A stretch of DNA of 64,000 bases, from contig NC_090614.1 in NCBI RefSeq assembly GCF_004359215.1, positions 1,586,749 to 1,650,748 on the forward strand. Direction: 5' to 3'. This DNA comes from Bremia lactucae (Eukaryota > Oomycota > Peronosporomycetes > Peronosporales > Peronosporaceae). The position numbers were made by a program, and so were the translations under genes. This document shows positions 1 through 10,487 of the stretch, in pieces (the first letter of the stretch is position 1; every line of letters starts with the position of its first letter). The notes beneath the pieces were generated by a model. The model made no database searches. It was not told the origin of the DNA and worked only from the letters and a program-made list of their open reading frames with translations.

Positions 1-29
1 TTTTCAATCATTTTGACTGTGTGATGTCA

Positions 30-504
30 TGTAGACGGGCACGTCTTGATGCGGCCATGCTCGACTTAGACACACACCCTAGCACACGAGGTAGTAGTAG
101 TGGGCGCCTTAGCGACCTCACCCAACGCACTAAGTACTCTAGTAGAGTGTCGTCACGGGAGCATTAATCCGGGTCCTCGTGCGCACTTACTAAGAATAAA
201 GAAATTTTTAGACTGACTTATATTTGATTAAAATTCAACCAAAAATGTCATCTCTATAGATAACACTAATATGTATTGCGAGCGTATCTTTCTAGAAACC
301 TCGCGTAACGGATGACGATAGGCGCCATCCCTCCTAACGTGAATGCACCTATGTGCATCACATACACAAGAATTTGTCACAAATATGAACCACACCCGAG
401 TGTTGGGTCTAATTACTATAATTTAGTAATTGACCATCCCCTTAAGTACACCAAGTATACTTAACGGGGACTGTGTAACATTAAGGCAACTTTATCCCGT
501 TACA
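30..504 (-). repeat. 3' LTR of the first Gypsy element
   Basis: It shares the whole LTR with 6854-7384 but is about 55 bp shorter because of internal indels. It is preceded (in element orientation) by the purine tract complementary to 505-517, as expected for the plus-strand primer. Confidence 0.85.
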
Positions 505-520
505 CCACCACCCCTTAATA

Positions 521-2150
521 ATGAATTTACATTTATTTCGTCAAAGGAAAGAGGATCTGCGAGCTGGTGTACGCGCCGCTAGTTCTCTCAATCACTCTAG
601 CGACCTGTGTTTAACAGACACGGCGCCAAAGATGCCACTGAAAAGGGGTCGTGTTGGTGGGTCGTCTGCGAAGACGCCCACTCAACCTCGCACTAAGCGC
701 ACGCGGCGCGTTAACACGCCGGCAGCGTCCAATAACTTAGTCGAAACGCGGACAGCTACTGCTGCTGTCGCGTTAACAGGGCTAAAGGATCCATCCTATT
801 TTAGCAGTGAGGATGTTGATCCGTCGCTCATTGTCGACTACAATGAGTTGGCACCGTTGCCGTCACCTCATAGTAGTGATGTGGACAACGAGCTCATTAG
901 GAAGGATGATGGTGCAATATTGCCCATCCAAACTTCTCTCATGGCTTACAACATGGAGAAAGCAACATTTAGGAATGCTGTCTAGTCGTCTGCACTGGAT
1001 AGCGCAGCGACCATTAATGAGAGCGCTGTTTATAAAGGGCAGTCGCTTCTCCGTTCGGTAAAACCACAACGCCTTATGCTCAGACCATTATCCATAATCG
1101 TTTTTAACATAAAGGATTCTGAGCCTAAAGCTCCACCGACGACACGTGGACGTGCTCAGTCAGTGTCACAAGCCAGTCGTTTAGAACGTGGCTATCTGAC
1201 GGGTGGCATATCACCGATGCCCCCACCAATTTAATGGCCTCGTTTAAACGGGTCAAGAGCGTCGCTTCTAGAGCGCCCTTCTAGACGCACATGATCAATT
1301 TGGCGTCTTTAAATCATGGAAGGGTCAAGGAAAATCGCTTGGGCGTAGTTTCCTGACCCCGTCGTGTTGGGCTCAAATGAAACGCCCGACCAATACGAGG
1401 CGGAATTCTTGCGCCGCATTCATCCGCATTCCGATGCGATGAAACAGCGTTCGCAACAAATTAATTTCGCCCGCTTGCGTGAAAAGAAATCATTGGCGGT
1501 TCTGTGCCCCTTGTTTCTTCTCACAATGCTGCTTCTGCTAGTCCATTTAAGACTAGCGAAGAGGCCTCAGGTGGTGCTTCTTTTCGTAGGCAGCCACCAA
1601 GCCGGGCACATCATACGCAGGTATCGATCGGTTCCCGAGAGCCGAAACGCTTTGGAAAACCTTTTCATTTGGATGAGGATCTGATACATTTGCCTCACAA
1701 GCATCCTCCCAACAAGAAAGCGTTGATTTCCACCCGCATCTATCAGTGCAGGCGGCGCCGGACAGAAGCGGCGATCTCGCCCACCTACTCGCGGCTGCCT
1801 TACCTTCTCCCGTTCAGTCACAGGCATTTAGTGCTGCTGAACGACGTATTGTGGATCTCGAGGGTCGAGCCTCGCGACTGACCTCGGATCTCGTTGATGT
1901 CCGAGCGAAGGCTCGTCAGGGTTATGAACGCCTGAAGACTCGCTTGGACCTTTTTGAGAGAATAAAGTTGAGTGATCCGCGTTACTCGCGTGATGTCTTT
2001 CGCTCTCCATATCCTGTTCGTGGTGGGAGGAGTCGGTCCGATAGCTTTTCGCCTTCACCGTCCCCCTCACCCGAACGACGCTCGACTAACAGTCTGCGTC
2101 ACCATCGGTCTCTTTAGCCGGATGGGGATATGTGACCTCATTTGGGTCTA
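521..2150 (+). pseudogene. Second gag-like region, antisense to pol
   Basis: Plus-strand frames encode a basic N-terminus (MPLKRGRVGGSSAKTPTQPR), an acidic stretch (SLIVDYNELAPLPSPHSSDV), then after frameshifts a coiled-coil-like, Ser/Pro/Arg-rich part (1746-2117), and finally LAGWGYVTSFGS (about 2110-2146). This resembles N-terminal gag of a Gypsy type that differs from the MSLINDW gag at 6795. It lies between integrase and the 3' LTR, facing the other way, and may belong with the capsid block at 5385-6130. Confidence 0.5.
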
Positions 2151-3411
2151 CATACTGTTTCAGAAGACCAACAGAAAATACGGGTGCGTCTTCATATACG
2201 GGGAAAGGGTAAGCCTATAATTTAGGTCTCCAACCTCTTCTACCACCGTAAAGAGTCCAATGAAACGCGGCAATAACTTCGTTGTACCACCATGTAGTAC
2301 AGAAATTGCGCTCTTGGGTAGTGTAGCAGTTCTTAATAGTTCGTTTTCACCCACTCTAAAGCGTTCATTATTTTTGCGACCATTTCGGTCCGCATATTCT
2401 TTTTGCTTGTCCTGTGCGCTTGCCATTGCGTCACGCACTTTACGTGTGATGGCTAATCGCTCATCCACAACGCGTTGAGCCTCGCTCACGCTTTTAGATT
2501 CAAACTCGCCGATGATACCGCCAAGAGGTCGGTCATAAGGCGTAGTTTCATTGATCACTGCTTAATTAGCAGGGTGACTAGGACAAGTTTCTGTCGTTGA
2601 GATTATACCTCACGGGTCATCGTCATATTGACGAAACTATGTACCTCTTTTCGCACCGAGCATAGTGAGGGGCCCTCCCCACTAAGACTCGGGCTGCGCA
2701 CAAACGAGACTGACGTCCGTAGATGACGCAGTCTGTTAAAATAAATCGGTGTCTCACCTGTACTGCCGTAGACACTGTTACTTATAGCGAACTCCACAAA
2801 GAGCATTTGCTTGCTCCACTCTTTGGGAGGAGCTATAGTGCGCAAGACATCCACCACGACCCGATTGGCACGTTCTGTTTAGCCGTCGGTCTGGGGATGA
2901 TCTGCGGTTGACGTGATGAGCTTGCTTCCTAGCTGCTCAAATACATGTCGCCAAAAACCAGACGTAAAAAAATGTGGAACCCTGTACGATACTATGGACT
3001 CAGGCATCATGTGTAGTCGTTATGCATGATCCAGGAAAAAGAGAGCTGCCTCCTTGCCTGTGATCGATGTCTTATATGGTGCTAAATGCACCATCTTGCT
3101 CAGTCTGTCTACAATGACGACTCGCCCTGTCCGACCCTTATGATCGGGCGGCATGCCAAACATGAAGTCCAGAGTTACTGCCTTCCAATAGTTGGTTGGA
3201 ATCAGTAGCGGCTTTAGTGGCGCAGTGCTGGACGGTGCAGGCTTAATGCGCTGACACTGTTCTCAAGAGCGAATATTCTTGGCCACCAAAATTCCTCTGA
3301 CACTCGTAAGAATGTCTTTTCACGGCCTGGATGCCCACTAGATGGCGCATCATGGAGCTCGTGAAGGATCATCAGCTTGAGATATGTGTCATGAGGCACA
3401 TAGATTCTCAA
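2110..3411 (-). pseudogene. Gypsy integrase
   Basis: In minus orientation: an H2C2-like zinc region (LHELHDAPSSGHPGREKTFL, 3411-3214), catalytic-core remnants around 3190-3040, VEFAISNSVYGSTGETP (2857-2603), and a C-terminal GPY/F-like segment (RFIGLFTVVEEVGDLNYRL, HPYF) up to about 2110. Several frames are needed to read through, so it is dead. Confidence 0.75.
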
Positions 3412-3562
3412 GGGATCACACGGTGACAGCTGATGCCATAACAGGCTATCGCTTGTAGCTAAAGCGATTTAGCTTAGCTTTCAGGTGCGACGGAAGGAAA
3501 ACCTTTCCTCCAACGAAGTGATCCAACAGCAGGCGACAGTGGTCATCCTGACTGTAGCTCTC

Positions 3563-4251
3563 TTAAATTTTAGCGACCAATGAGCTCGTCACGTGGTATG
3601 ACTTCATGGCTGCCAACGTCGACGGCTGAAATTGTGCTTTCGCACTAGACACACTTTCCTGGTGTCTAACCTCGAAGTCTGGTCTGTGCGATAAAGCGTC
3701 AGCCAAGACATTCGACTTACCCGGCTTTAATTTTAATTTTGAAACCAATTTTAGAGAAGAATGTGAGCCATCTTGCCATTCTGGGCGAGAGGTGCGGTGA
3801 GTTTATTGCAGTGAGCAGTGATGCGTGATCCGTATAAACCACAAATGGTTCGGTGCCTAATAGGTTTACATGAAACTTGACAAGAGCATACTTTATTGAC
3901 AGAGGCTTTTTCACATGCACATTTTCATTGAGTTCCGCGAATTTGAAAAGCCGGGACAGATAAGAGATGACGCGATCAACGCCTTCGTCATCCTTCTGCA
4001 TCAGCGCGCTGCCGATTGCAGAATTACTTGCATCGCAGACGACGGTTAAGGGCTTATCCGCGTCTGGTAATACCAAGGCCGGTGCCTTTACAAGAGATTG
4101 CTTAACTATTTTGAGCGCATTATCTAGTTCTATTAACGAAACCTATTCTGTGTCCTTCTTAATGAGGTCAGATAATGAATTAGTTTGCTCAGCATCATTC
4201 TTGCTATATTAATGCAAGTAATTAGCGATCCCTAGAAATTGGCGCAAAGCC
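3563..4251 (-). pseudogene. Gypsy RT connection and RNase H
   Basis: The minus strand encodes ALRQFLGIANYLH, then LPDADKPLTVVCDASNSAIG (RNase H start), VYTDHASLLTAINSPHLSPR and KLKPGKSNVLADALSHRPDF. Stops and small frameshifts are present (for example in NYLH-stop). Order and strand match the minus-strand pol. Confidence 0.8.
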
Positions 4252-4812
4252 TTCACAGGATGGCGCGTGATTTATGCTTACAATAAGCTGAACACGGCGA
4301 CCATACCAGCGCAAACGCCAATCCCGCGAAACGATGTTTTGTTGAACTCTGTGGGAAAGTCAACTACTATTCCGCATTAGATTTGAAGGATGGCTACTAT
4401 CAGGTACTTATGCGAGAGTCCGATGTAGCCAAAACAGCTGTAAGTACCCCAAGCGGTATGCTTTGGGAGTGGCTTATGATGCCCCAAGGGTTAAAAAGCG
4501 AACCGGCGACATTCAACCGGGTGGTGGCTCACGTGATGCGTCAGCACCGTGCCTACGCGCCCCGTTACTTTGACGATGTATTCATGCATAGTAGGGCCGA
4601 GGACGGGCTGAGCGCAATAGAGTCGCACAAGCGTCATTTAGACGCTGTTGCAGACTGTGAAGGATGCCCAATTGTACGTCAACATGCAAATGTGCGTGAT
4701 AGGGGTCCCGTAAGATACCTGTGCTGGGTTGTATCGTAGGTACACATGGTGTACGTGCAGACCCAGACAAGGTAAAATCAGAAAAGGAATGGCCAATCCT
4801 ACGTCAACCTAT
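4252..4812 (+). pseudogene. Gypsy RT core, inverted in place
   Basis: Plus-strand sequence encodes WRVIYAYNKLN, ATIPAQTPIPR, then after a frameshift LDLKDGYYQVLM, MPQGLKSEPATF, YFDDVF (the YxDD catalytic motif) and VLGCIVGTHGVRADPDKV. Its two ends fit directly onto the minus-strand RT N-terminus (ending RKA) and the minus-strand RNase H leader (starting ALRQFLGIANYLH). This is therefore the missing RT centre, flipped. It is flanked by a 10-bp inverted repeat at 4242-4251 and 4813-4822. Confidence 0.85.
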
Positions 4813-5380
4813 GGCTTTACGCACACAAAAGGTCAGGCTGCAGGGAGGTGATTTGCTCTCAGGCACACGTCCCGCCTTGGCTCGCTTGTCGAAGAACTCG
4901 TCGATATAATTGACTCGTTCTTTCGGCAACGGCCGTTGCCTGGTCACACAATACTTGGTGCCAGGTTCGAGGTCTATTTCTTGCCCGATGCCCCTATCTG
5001 CTGGTAGGCGGCTCGGCACTTCTTTAGGGAACACATCGCGATGTTCCCACAAAACCTCAAAGAACGGACTGTTTATCAAGGCATCCCAGCCTCGGGCAGC
5101 GAGCTGTTTCTTTTTGTCCGTTTCTAAGACGCTCTCGTCCATTGTGGACTACGAGCAACAGTTCACCAAGTTCTCTTCTGGAACTGGTGCGACTATTTCG
5201 TGGATCTTTCCTTCCTTAAATTTCGCAAGGAACAGATCCCACTACATCTCCGGGATATTTAATATCTCCCGGCAGATTTAAAGAGTTGCCAAAGCACCTC
5301 AACTGAGGATGCCTCCGCAATTTCATCTTTGACGGCCCCAAACACCTCGTTCGAAGACCCGTACTCTTTACTAGGAGCTG
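4813..5380 (-). pseudogene. Gypsy protease-RT linker and RT N-terminus
   Basis: The minus strand encodes MDESVLETDKK, then VFPKEVPSRLPADRGIGQEI, then KYCVTRQRPLPKERVNYI and LTFCVRKA. This is the classic start of an oomycete Gypsy reverse transcriptase. It breaks at RKA (4813-4822), exactly where the inverted RT core begins. Confidence 0.8.
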
Positions 5381-5384
5381 ATCC

Positions 5385-6130
5385 AAAGATTACTCGTCTA
5401 GACATTCCTTCGATCGTCCTAATCTGTCGGATATTCGTTCTTCGAACCCGCCCAAGTTCGATGCAACTGCAGTGCACACGTTTGTCCACTGGCTGTTAGC
5501 CGTGGAACATTGCGGTATCGCGCAGCTCATCGAGGACGACAGCCAGATGGTGTCGTACGCCATGTCGCACCTGCGCGGTTAGGCTCCGGAGTGGGCTTAC
5601 TTGGCGCTTATGGCGGACAGAAAGGCGTTCCCTACATGGGCGATCTTCAAGGAAAAGATTCGCGCCATGTATAAGCCGCCGCATAACGAATTGTTGCTCA
5701 GGCGCGCTTCTTTGGAGCGCGACAGGCGAAGCGATATCTTCAAAAATATGTATATATGCAAGAGATGCGCTCGCTGTCAGCGTTCATTACCGAAGGTCCG
5801 ATTCCGGAGCACATTAAGGTGCTCACGTTTTATGAACGGGCTACGGCATGGCCCATCACGACAGGCCCTCTTCAGAAAGGTGCCATCGACGATGGAAGAG
5901 GCAATCCAAGTTGTATCCGATAAGGAGCAATCCTACAACAGTTCCTCGGCGACAGCTTGGTATAAGCCGTCGGCCTAGAGGTCAGATGCCACTCCCATGG
6001 AGTTTGGCAATGCAGACGTTGTCTGCTATAAATGCGGCAAGCGCGGCCATTTAATGGCTCGATGTTTTGCCAGGGTCCCTGCTGGAGCAAAGATGTCAAG
6101 CAAGAGGACTCCCTTGCCAAAGGGCAAAGG
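5385..6130 (+). pseudogene. Gypsy gag capsid and zinc knuckle, inverted relative to pol
   Basis: Plus-strand sequence encodes a capsid-like segment (PPKFDATAVHTFVHWLL, then SYAMSHLRG, FPTWAIFKEKIRAMY) and ends in a CCHC knuckle, CYKCGKRGHLMARC (about 6030-6071). An in-frame stop (near 5581) and at least one frameshift (near 5750) make it non-functional. It sits between the minus-strand protease and the minus-strand RT leader, on the wrong strand and in the wrong order for a normal gag-pro-pol element. Confidence 0.7.
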
Positions 6131-6503
6131 CACTTACCACAACCTTTGACTGGGCAGCGAGCGCGCCGTTCGCTAAACGAACGGTTGCCTCTTCTCGCTT
6201 GTCATTCTTGCAAAGCGACTCATACATCGCCTGTCTCTTTCTTAGAGCCGCAAGTATTACAAAATTTTGTGATGCACCAGAATCTACTAAAATGGTCATC
6301 ACCTGGTTATAGCCTTGTACTTTAGCGCTATCCATCCGAATGGGGCTCATCTGATGCGGCCGGGCAAAGAGCATCTCAACGGTCCTGTTGAGAGCCTCGC
6401 TCCGAGCCAAATGCTCATGCCTCAGCTCATCCTGAGTCTGAGTGACGGGCTCGGCCGCAGCATGGCCCTGTGCCTCAGACGCGACCCTCCCCTGTCCGAG
6501 CAC
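6096..6503 (-). pseudogene. Gypsy aspartic protease block
   Basis: A minus-strand frame carries ILVDSGASQNFV, the retropepsin active-site motif (DSGA), about 70 residues in, followed by the VRLANGA flap-side segment typical of oomycete Gypsy proteases. The N-terminal half is hydrophilic, gag-like sequence. The frame stops soon after the flap region, where the opposite-strand gag block (5385-6130) begins, so the protease C-terminal half is missing here. Confidence 0.7.
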
Positions 6504-6687
6504 GAATGCCTCAAACTACTTCAAATGAGCAACATCTTGCTCAGGAGGACTACCCAGGAGCCTGGTCGAACATAATCACGAGCCTGCTCGGTGAGGCGCA
6601 AGGTATACCACGTGACGATTACGTCAGCCTTTGGCCGACGCGTTATCACGCAGGCCGGATCATGAGCTTTCTCACTAACTCGGACTG

Positions 6688-6795
6688 TTAAGATACCAGA
6701 GCTTGTTCATCAAGTACCTGCGCCTTAAGCCCTGCCACCTCCCAAAGATGTTCGTTGAGGTGGGGAAAATGAACCCAATCGTTAATGAGGCTCAT
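6688..6795 (-). pseudogene. gag N-terminal fragment of the first Gypsy
   Basis: An ATG 58 nt inside the LTR opens a 35-residue reading frame beginning MSLINDWVHFPHLNEHLWEV before a stop. The same ATG AGC CTC start occurs at the same distance from the LTR in the copy at 63990, which supports this as the true gag start. The frame then breaks. Coil-like gag sequence seems to resume in the minus frame that leads into the protease block (6503 downward). Confidence 0.5.
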
Positions 6796-6833
6796 CTTCA
6801 CACGTACACACGCACAGATGAGTGTCGTGAGAA

Positions 6834-6853
6834 GAATTTTAAGTGCTGCCAAG
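6834..6853 (-). promoter_or_regulatory. Putative tRNA primer binding site
   Basis: On the minus strand the LTR end CCTACA is followed by CTTGGCAGCACTTAAAATTC. The second family copy reads CTTGGTAGCACTTGAAATCC (63934-63953). A TGG-starting, conserved stretch directly after the LTR fits a primer site complementary to a tRNA 3' CCA end. The tRNA species was not determined. Confidence 0.5.
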
Positions 6854-7384
6854 TGTAGGCGGGCACGTTTTAATGCGGCCACGCTCTACTTAAGCACACG
6901 CCCTAGCACAGCGAGGAAATGGTTTGACCGGCTTTTCGTGCGTGCAGTGAGGTAGTTGTGGTGGGCGCCTTAGCAACCTCACCCAACGCGCTAAGTACTC
7001 TAGTAAAGGGTCGTCACGGAAACGGTAATACGGCTACTCGTGCGCAATTAATAAAAATAAAATAGTTTCTAGACTGATCTATATTTGATCGCATCAAACA
7101 TAAGTACCTATTTTTTCATTAAAAATGTCATTTCTATATATAGCACTAATACGAATTGCGAGCGTATCTTTCTAGATACCTCACGTAACGGATGACGCTA
7201 GGCGTCATCCCCCCTAATGTGAATGGACCGATGTGCATCGCATACACAAGAATTCGTCACAAATATGAACCACACCCGAGTGGTGGGCCTAATTACTTTA
7301 TTTAAGTAATTGACCATCCCCTTAAGAGCAACAAGTGTACTTAATGGGGAGTGTGTAACATTAGGGCAACTTCAGCCCATCACA
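6854..7384 (-). repeat. 5' LTR of the first Gypsy element
   Basis: On the minus strand it begins TGTG and ends CCTACA. It matches 30-504 over its whole length, and matches 63397-63933 in the opposite orientation. The start of the family LTR is best seen in the 63397 copy (TGTAACGGGCTAATG). Confidence 0.85.
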
Positions 7385-7389
7385 TGACA

Positions 7390-8213
7390 AGCGTTATTTT
7401 GTCGTGCCAACATTTTTACCATGGCCACAATCATTGTGGAATTGGCCACTAGGACAAATCGGTGACATGATAAAGTTAATGGGCACATTTTTTGCCGAGG
7501 TTGGACAAAGTGTAGACCAGTTGAGTCAATTATCATTTTCTTTACCGCTTTCACAATGGGCCTGGGAGCTGCTCTGATCATTTTGTATGCAAAATTTCAT
7601 CCGCGAGATACAATTTCAAGCTTTATTTTACCTTCGCAAGCACCTTGGCCGGAACATGCTTGGGGTATTAATCTTGGAGTTGTTGCTCAATGGAACTCGA
7701 AACGTCACGAGGCAACTGAACGAGACTGGAGAGCTCAGGTATTGCTTGCGAATGACGTGTACCAATATGAAGATGGAAACAAGGTTCTACGCGATACATT
7801 TGTAGTTCCGTAGCGGTCTCCGTAGCGTTGTAAGACGTGTGGACGCGAACTTCGACACATTGTGACGTGCATATAGGTCGGAGAGCCGTATGGTGGCCAT
7901 TTTGCTATTACGACTTTTTATTTAAACGAGGCATGTGTTGTCTCTAAAAATTAAAATGAAAAAAAAGTGGTAGAAAAAACGACAATTTTCTAGCTCTCGC
8001 TACGTTTGCCAAGGTATTTGGACATTGTTCGATGCCAGCTCATTACGTTATTCCATCTTTGTTTCCATGGCCAAAGCAATGCTATGGTTTGCCGTTAGGG
8101 GAGACGATTGCAATGATGGAAGGGATCGGCAAGTACTTTGCTGAGGTTGGTCTTAACGCGGATCAGCTTGGGACTTTTGGCTTTCGATACAAACTAGAAA
8201 ATGGGCCGTACCA
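7390..8213 (+). pseudogene. Helicase-associated-like repeat relic, copy 1
   Basis: Plus-strand frames encode repeats of the pattern P-x-APWP-x4-G-x-xLG-xx-V, then a Leu-x-x-hGF segment (SQAPWPEHAWGINLGVVAQW; FPWPKQCYGLPLGETIAMME; LNADQLGTFGFRYKLENGPY). This matches the helicase-associated (HA) repeat proteins that are expanded in oomycetes. Stops interrupt it at about 7811 and beyond. It ends abruptly at GPYQ, at the N (8214) and an LTR fragment. The segment 7735-8213 is duplicated at 8548-9011. Confidence 0.5.
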
Positions 8214-8214
8214 N

Positions 8215-8547
8215 TCTTTAAGGTAACTAGCTTAAAGAGGGTAAAATGAAAACTGTATTAATATAATTAAGTATCTCTTCTTTCTATCTGTTAACTCTAA
8301 CTTAATTATAAACAAATACTTAACATGCAACTAAATTCTTATCTTATCTTATCTGTCTCTCTCTTTTGTTTACATGTACAGCTGATTAGTCGGCGTAAAA
8401 AATAGATATAATGGTCTATACGTATTTATGGATAAGAATTCTGAACATTACTATATAAAGTAACATCCTCCAAATATCATCTACCTTTTAGATAATATGT
8501 TAATTAAAAACCTCTAAGTGTAATTTCATGTAACACCCGTTACATCA
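8215..8547 (-). repeat. Truncated solo LTR of the chromodomain Gypsy family
   Basis: On the minus strand it begins TGATGTAACGGGTGTTACAT and follows the LTR at 59238-59643 closely. It lacks the last ~70 bp, stopping at the N. It separates the two duplicated HA-repeat segments. Confidence 0.75.
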
Positions 8548-9602
8548 GGTATTGCTTGCGAACGACGTGTATGAAAATTGAAACAAGGTTCTACGCGATA
8601 CATTTGTAGTTCCGTATCGGTCTCCGTAGCGTTATACGACGTGGGGACACGAACTTCTGCACATTGTGACGTGCGTATAGGTCGGAGAGCCGTATGGTGG
8701 CCATTGCTATGACAACTTTTTATTCAAACGAGGCTTGTGTTGTCTCTAAAAATGAAAAAAAAAGAAAGTGTTTTCTATGCTCTCCGCACGTTTGCCAAGG
8801 TATTTGGACATTGACATTGGACATTCGATGCCAGCTCATTACGTTATTCCATCTTTGTTTCCATGGCCAAAGCAATGCTATGGTTTGCCATTAGGGGAGA
8901 CGATTGCAATGATGGAAGGGAGCGGCAAGTACTTTGCTGAGGTTGGTCTTAACGCGGATCAGCTTGGGACTTTTGGCTTTCGATACAAACTAGAAAATGG
9001 GCCGTACCAAGATCACGTGGCTCCATTGATTCGCATTTATGCATCAATATATCCGCATGCGATTCTTCCTGAGGAGTTTATCGTACCCCCTACAGCACCT
9101 TGGCCCCAAGAGCTGCACGGTTTTCGAATCGGAAAAATTGTGTCGTGGTCATCTCACTTTATTTACCATGACGAGCAATGAAAAGAACGTGAAATTTCCA
9201 AAAACTCGAGATTTTTGAAGGGCAATATGGCTATTGTAAGGTCCGTGCAAGTTTCAAGGCACCGTGTGAACTACCATGGCCAAAACAAAGTGGAATTTAT
9301 ACGTGGAAGAATTCCTTCGTCAACTACACAGCAATGGAATTCTGTTTATTTCTGGAGGCCTTCAGCGTGCTTTGACCAGTGGCAAAGACTTCGGGTTTGT
9401 CTTTAAACTCGCCCTTGTAGACGACTACACATTCGGGTCACCATACAGGCAAGAATACACAGCAGAAGTTGAACAGATTAAGTGGAGTTCTTCGAGCTTT
9501 GAACCTCAAAGCTGCCTCGTAAAACGAAAGCTTTTTGATGCCGCTTCTTTTAGCGATAGTGCGCGTCGAAGGCCAACTCGTAGCGATCAAGAAGAAAAAT
9601 AG
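8548..9602 (+). pseudogene. Helicase-associated-like repeat relic, copy 2
   Basis: The longest open stretch (8768-9181) contains VIPSLFPWPKQCYGLPLGET, LNADQLGTFGFRYK, then LIRIYASIYPHAILPEEFIV and APWPQELHGFRIGKIVSW: one and a half HA-like repeats. A further frame (9276-9602, 108 aa, ending in an Arg/Ser-rich tail) may be the C-terminal part. At least two frameshifts separate it from the repeat region. No ATPase or helicase motifs are visible, so this is a relic or a repeat-only protein fragment. Confidence 0.5.
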
Positions 9603-10211
9603 CAAATAAATTTGATCAAATAATTTGATTTTTGAAACTTTGTGTGATGCAATCGCTTGGTGCCAATACTTTTCCGCTATCTTGCCGATTACAACCATTT
9701 GACCTAGGAGCATGCAAAAAAAATGATTGTCAATACCTACGCTCACTTCGGCTTGTACTAAACGCTTATAATATACTAAACTTAGACAGTTATTAAAATC
9801 GATTGCTTAAGCACCCGCTCATTGCAAATTTATGCAATGCTATATATGGGTTTGGCGAGTTTCATCAACTGATTTTATTTCTTCGGAAATTATGACGATG
9901 TCTGCTATTAGCGGCAAGAGATATAAATAAAAATCAAGCAGCTATGAAATTATGATTATGTCTACTATAAGTGGCAAGAGCTGTAGTCATGACCAGGTCA
10001 CGAAGCGCTTTTGGCACGAGAACGTGCTCCTACGTTAGCAATAAAAAAGTTTACAACTTTGCTAAAAAAGTAGAGTTATCTAAAGGACTTTTCAACGCTT
10101 ACGCTACATCATTATATACTCCCTAAGCGCCTAATATCTTTTGTGCAGCATATATAAAGGGTCTAATATCGATCATTCAGCTACTAGGTCATCTTACGTA
10201 TTGAAGATATA
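9603..10211. other. AT-rich spacer with a duplicated 35-bp unit, possibly rDNA spacer
   Basis: No gene is recognised. A 35-bp unit starting gaaattatga and ending ggcaagag occurs at 9886-9920 and again at 9946-9980 (period 60 bp). It lies directly upstream of an 18S rRNA 5' fragment, so part of this stretch may be intergenic or external transcribed spacer of rDNA. That is inference; spacers are not conserved enough to confirm by eye. Confidence 0.35.
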
Positions 10212-10325
10212 AACCTGGTTGATTTTGCCAGTAATCATACGCTTGTCTCAAAGATTAAGCCATGCATGTCTAAGTTTAAACAATTTTGTACTGTGAAACT
10301 GCGAATGGCTCATTATATCATTAAT
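10212..10325 (+). rRNA. 18S rRNA 5'-end fragment (non-functional)
   Basis: The stretch begins AACCTGGTTGATTTTGCCAG and continues through TTGTCTCAAAGATTAAGCC, ATGCATGTCTAAG, TACTGTGAAACTGCGAATGG and CTCATTATATCA. This is the conserved 5' terminus of eukaryotic small-subunit rRNA with a few substitutions (for example TTTT for the usual TCCT after GGTTGA). Homology fades after about 114 nt. It is far too short to be functional. Confidence 0.9.
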
Positions 10326-10487
10326 AGTCCACTCGTTAGTCTTAGACTAAGGTGGTGCAATTAAATTCCGTTTTTAAAAATATTGAGCTTACAAAGAATA
10401 TCCGAAATCAAGCTGCATCAATAATTTGTTATACACATATTAATAGATAAATTCAAAATTTTGGCGTGAAATTGCTTAAGTTCAATA

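Larger units (their letters stand above)
30..7384 (-). mobile_element. LTR-bounded Ty3/Gypsy retrotransposon, internally scrambled
   Basis: Two similar LTRs (30-504 and 6854-7384) bound this element. Orientation is minus: just inside the right LTR is a TGG-type primer binding site and a gag-like ATG (6795), and just inside the left LTR is a purine-rich tract (complement of 505-517). The flanking pentamers tgtca (25-29) and tgaca (7385-7389) differ by one base and may be an old target duplication. Coding remnants for protease, RT, RNase H and integrase lie on the minus strand. The RT core (4252-4812) and two gag-like blocks (521-2150, 5385-6130) lie on the plus strand. All frames carry stops, so the element is not autonomous. 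The family also occurs at 25426-25745 (LTR only) and 63397-64000. Confidence 0.85.
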
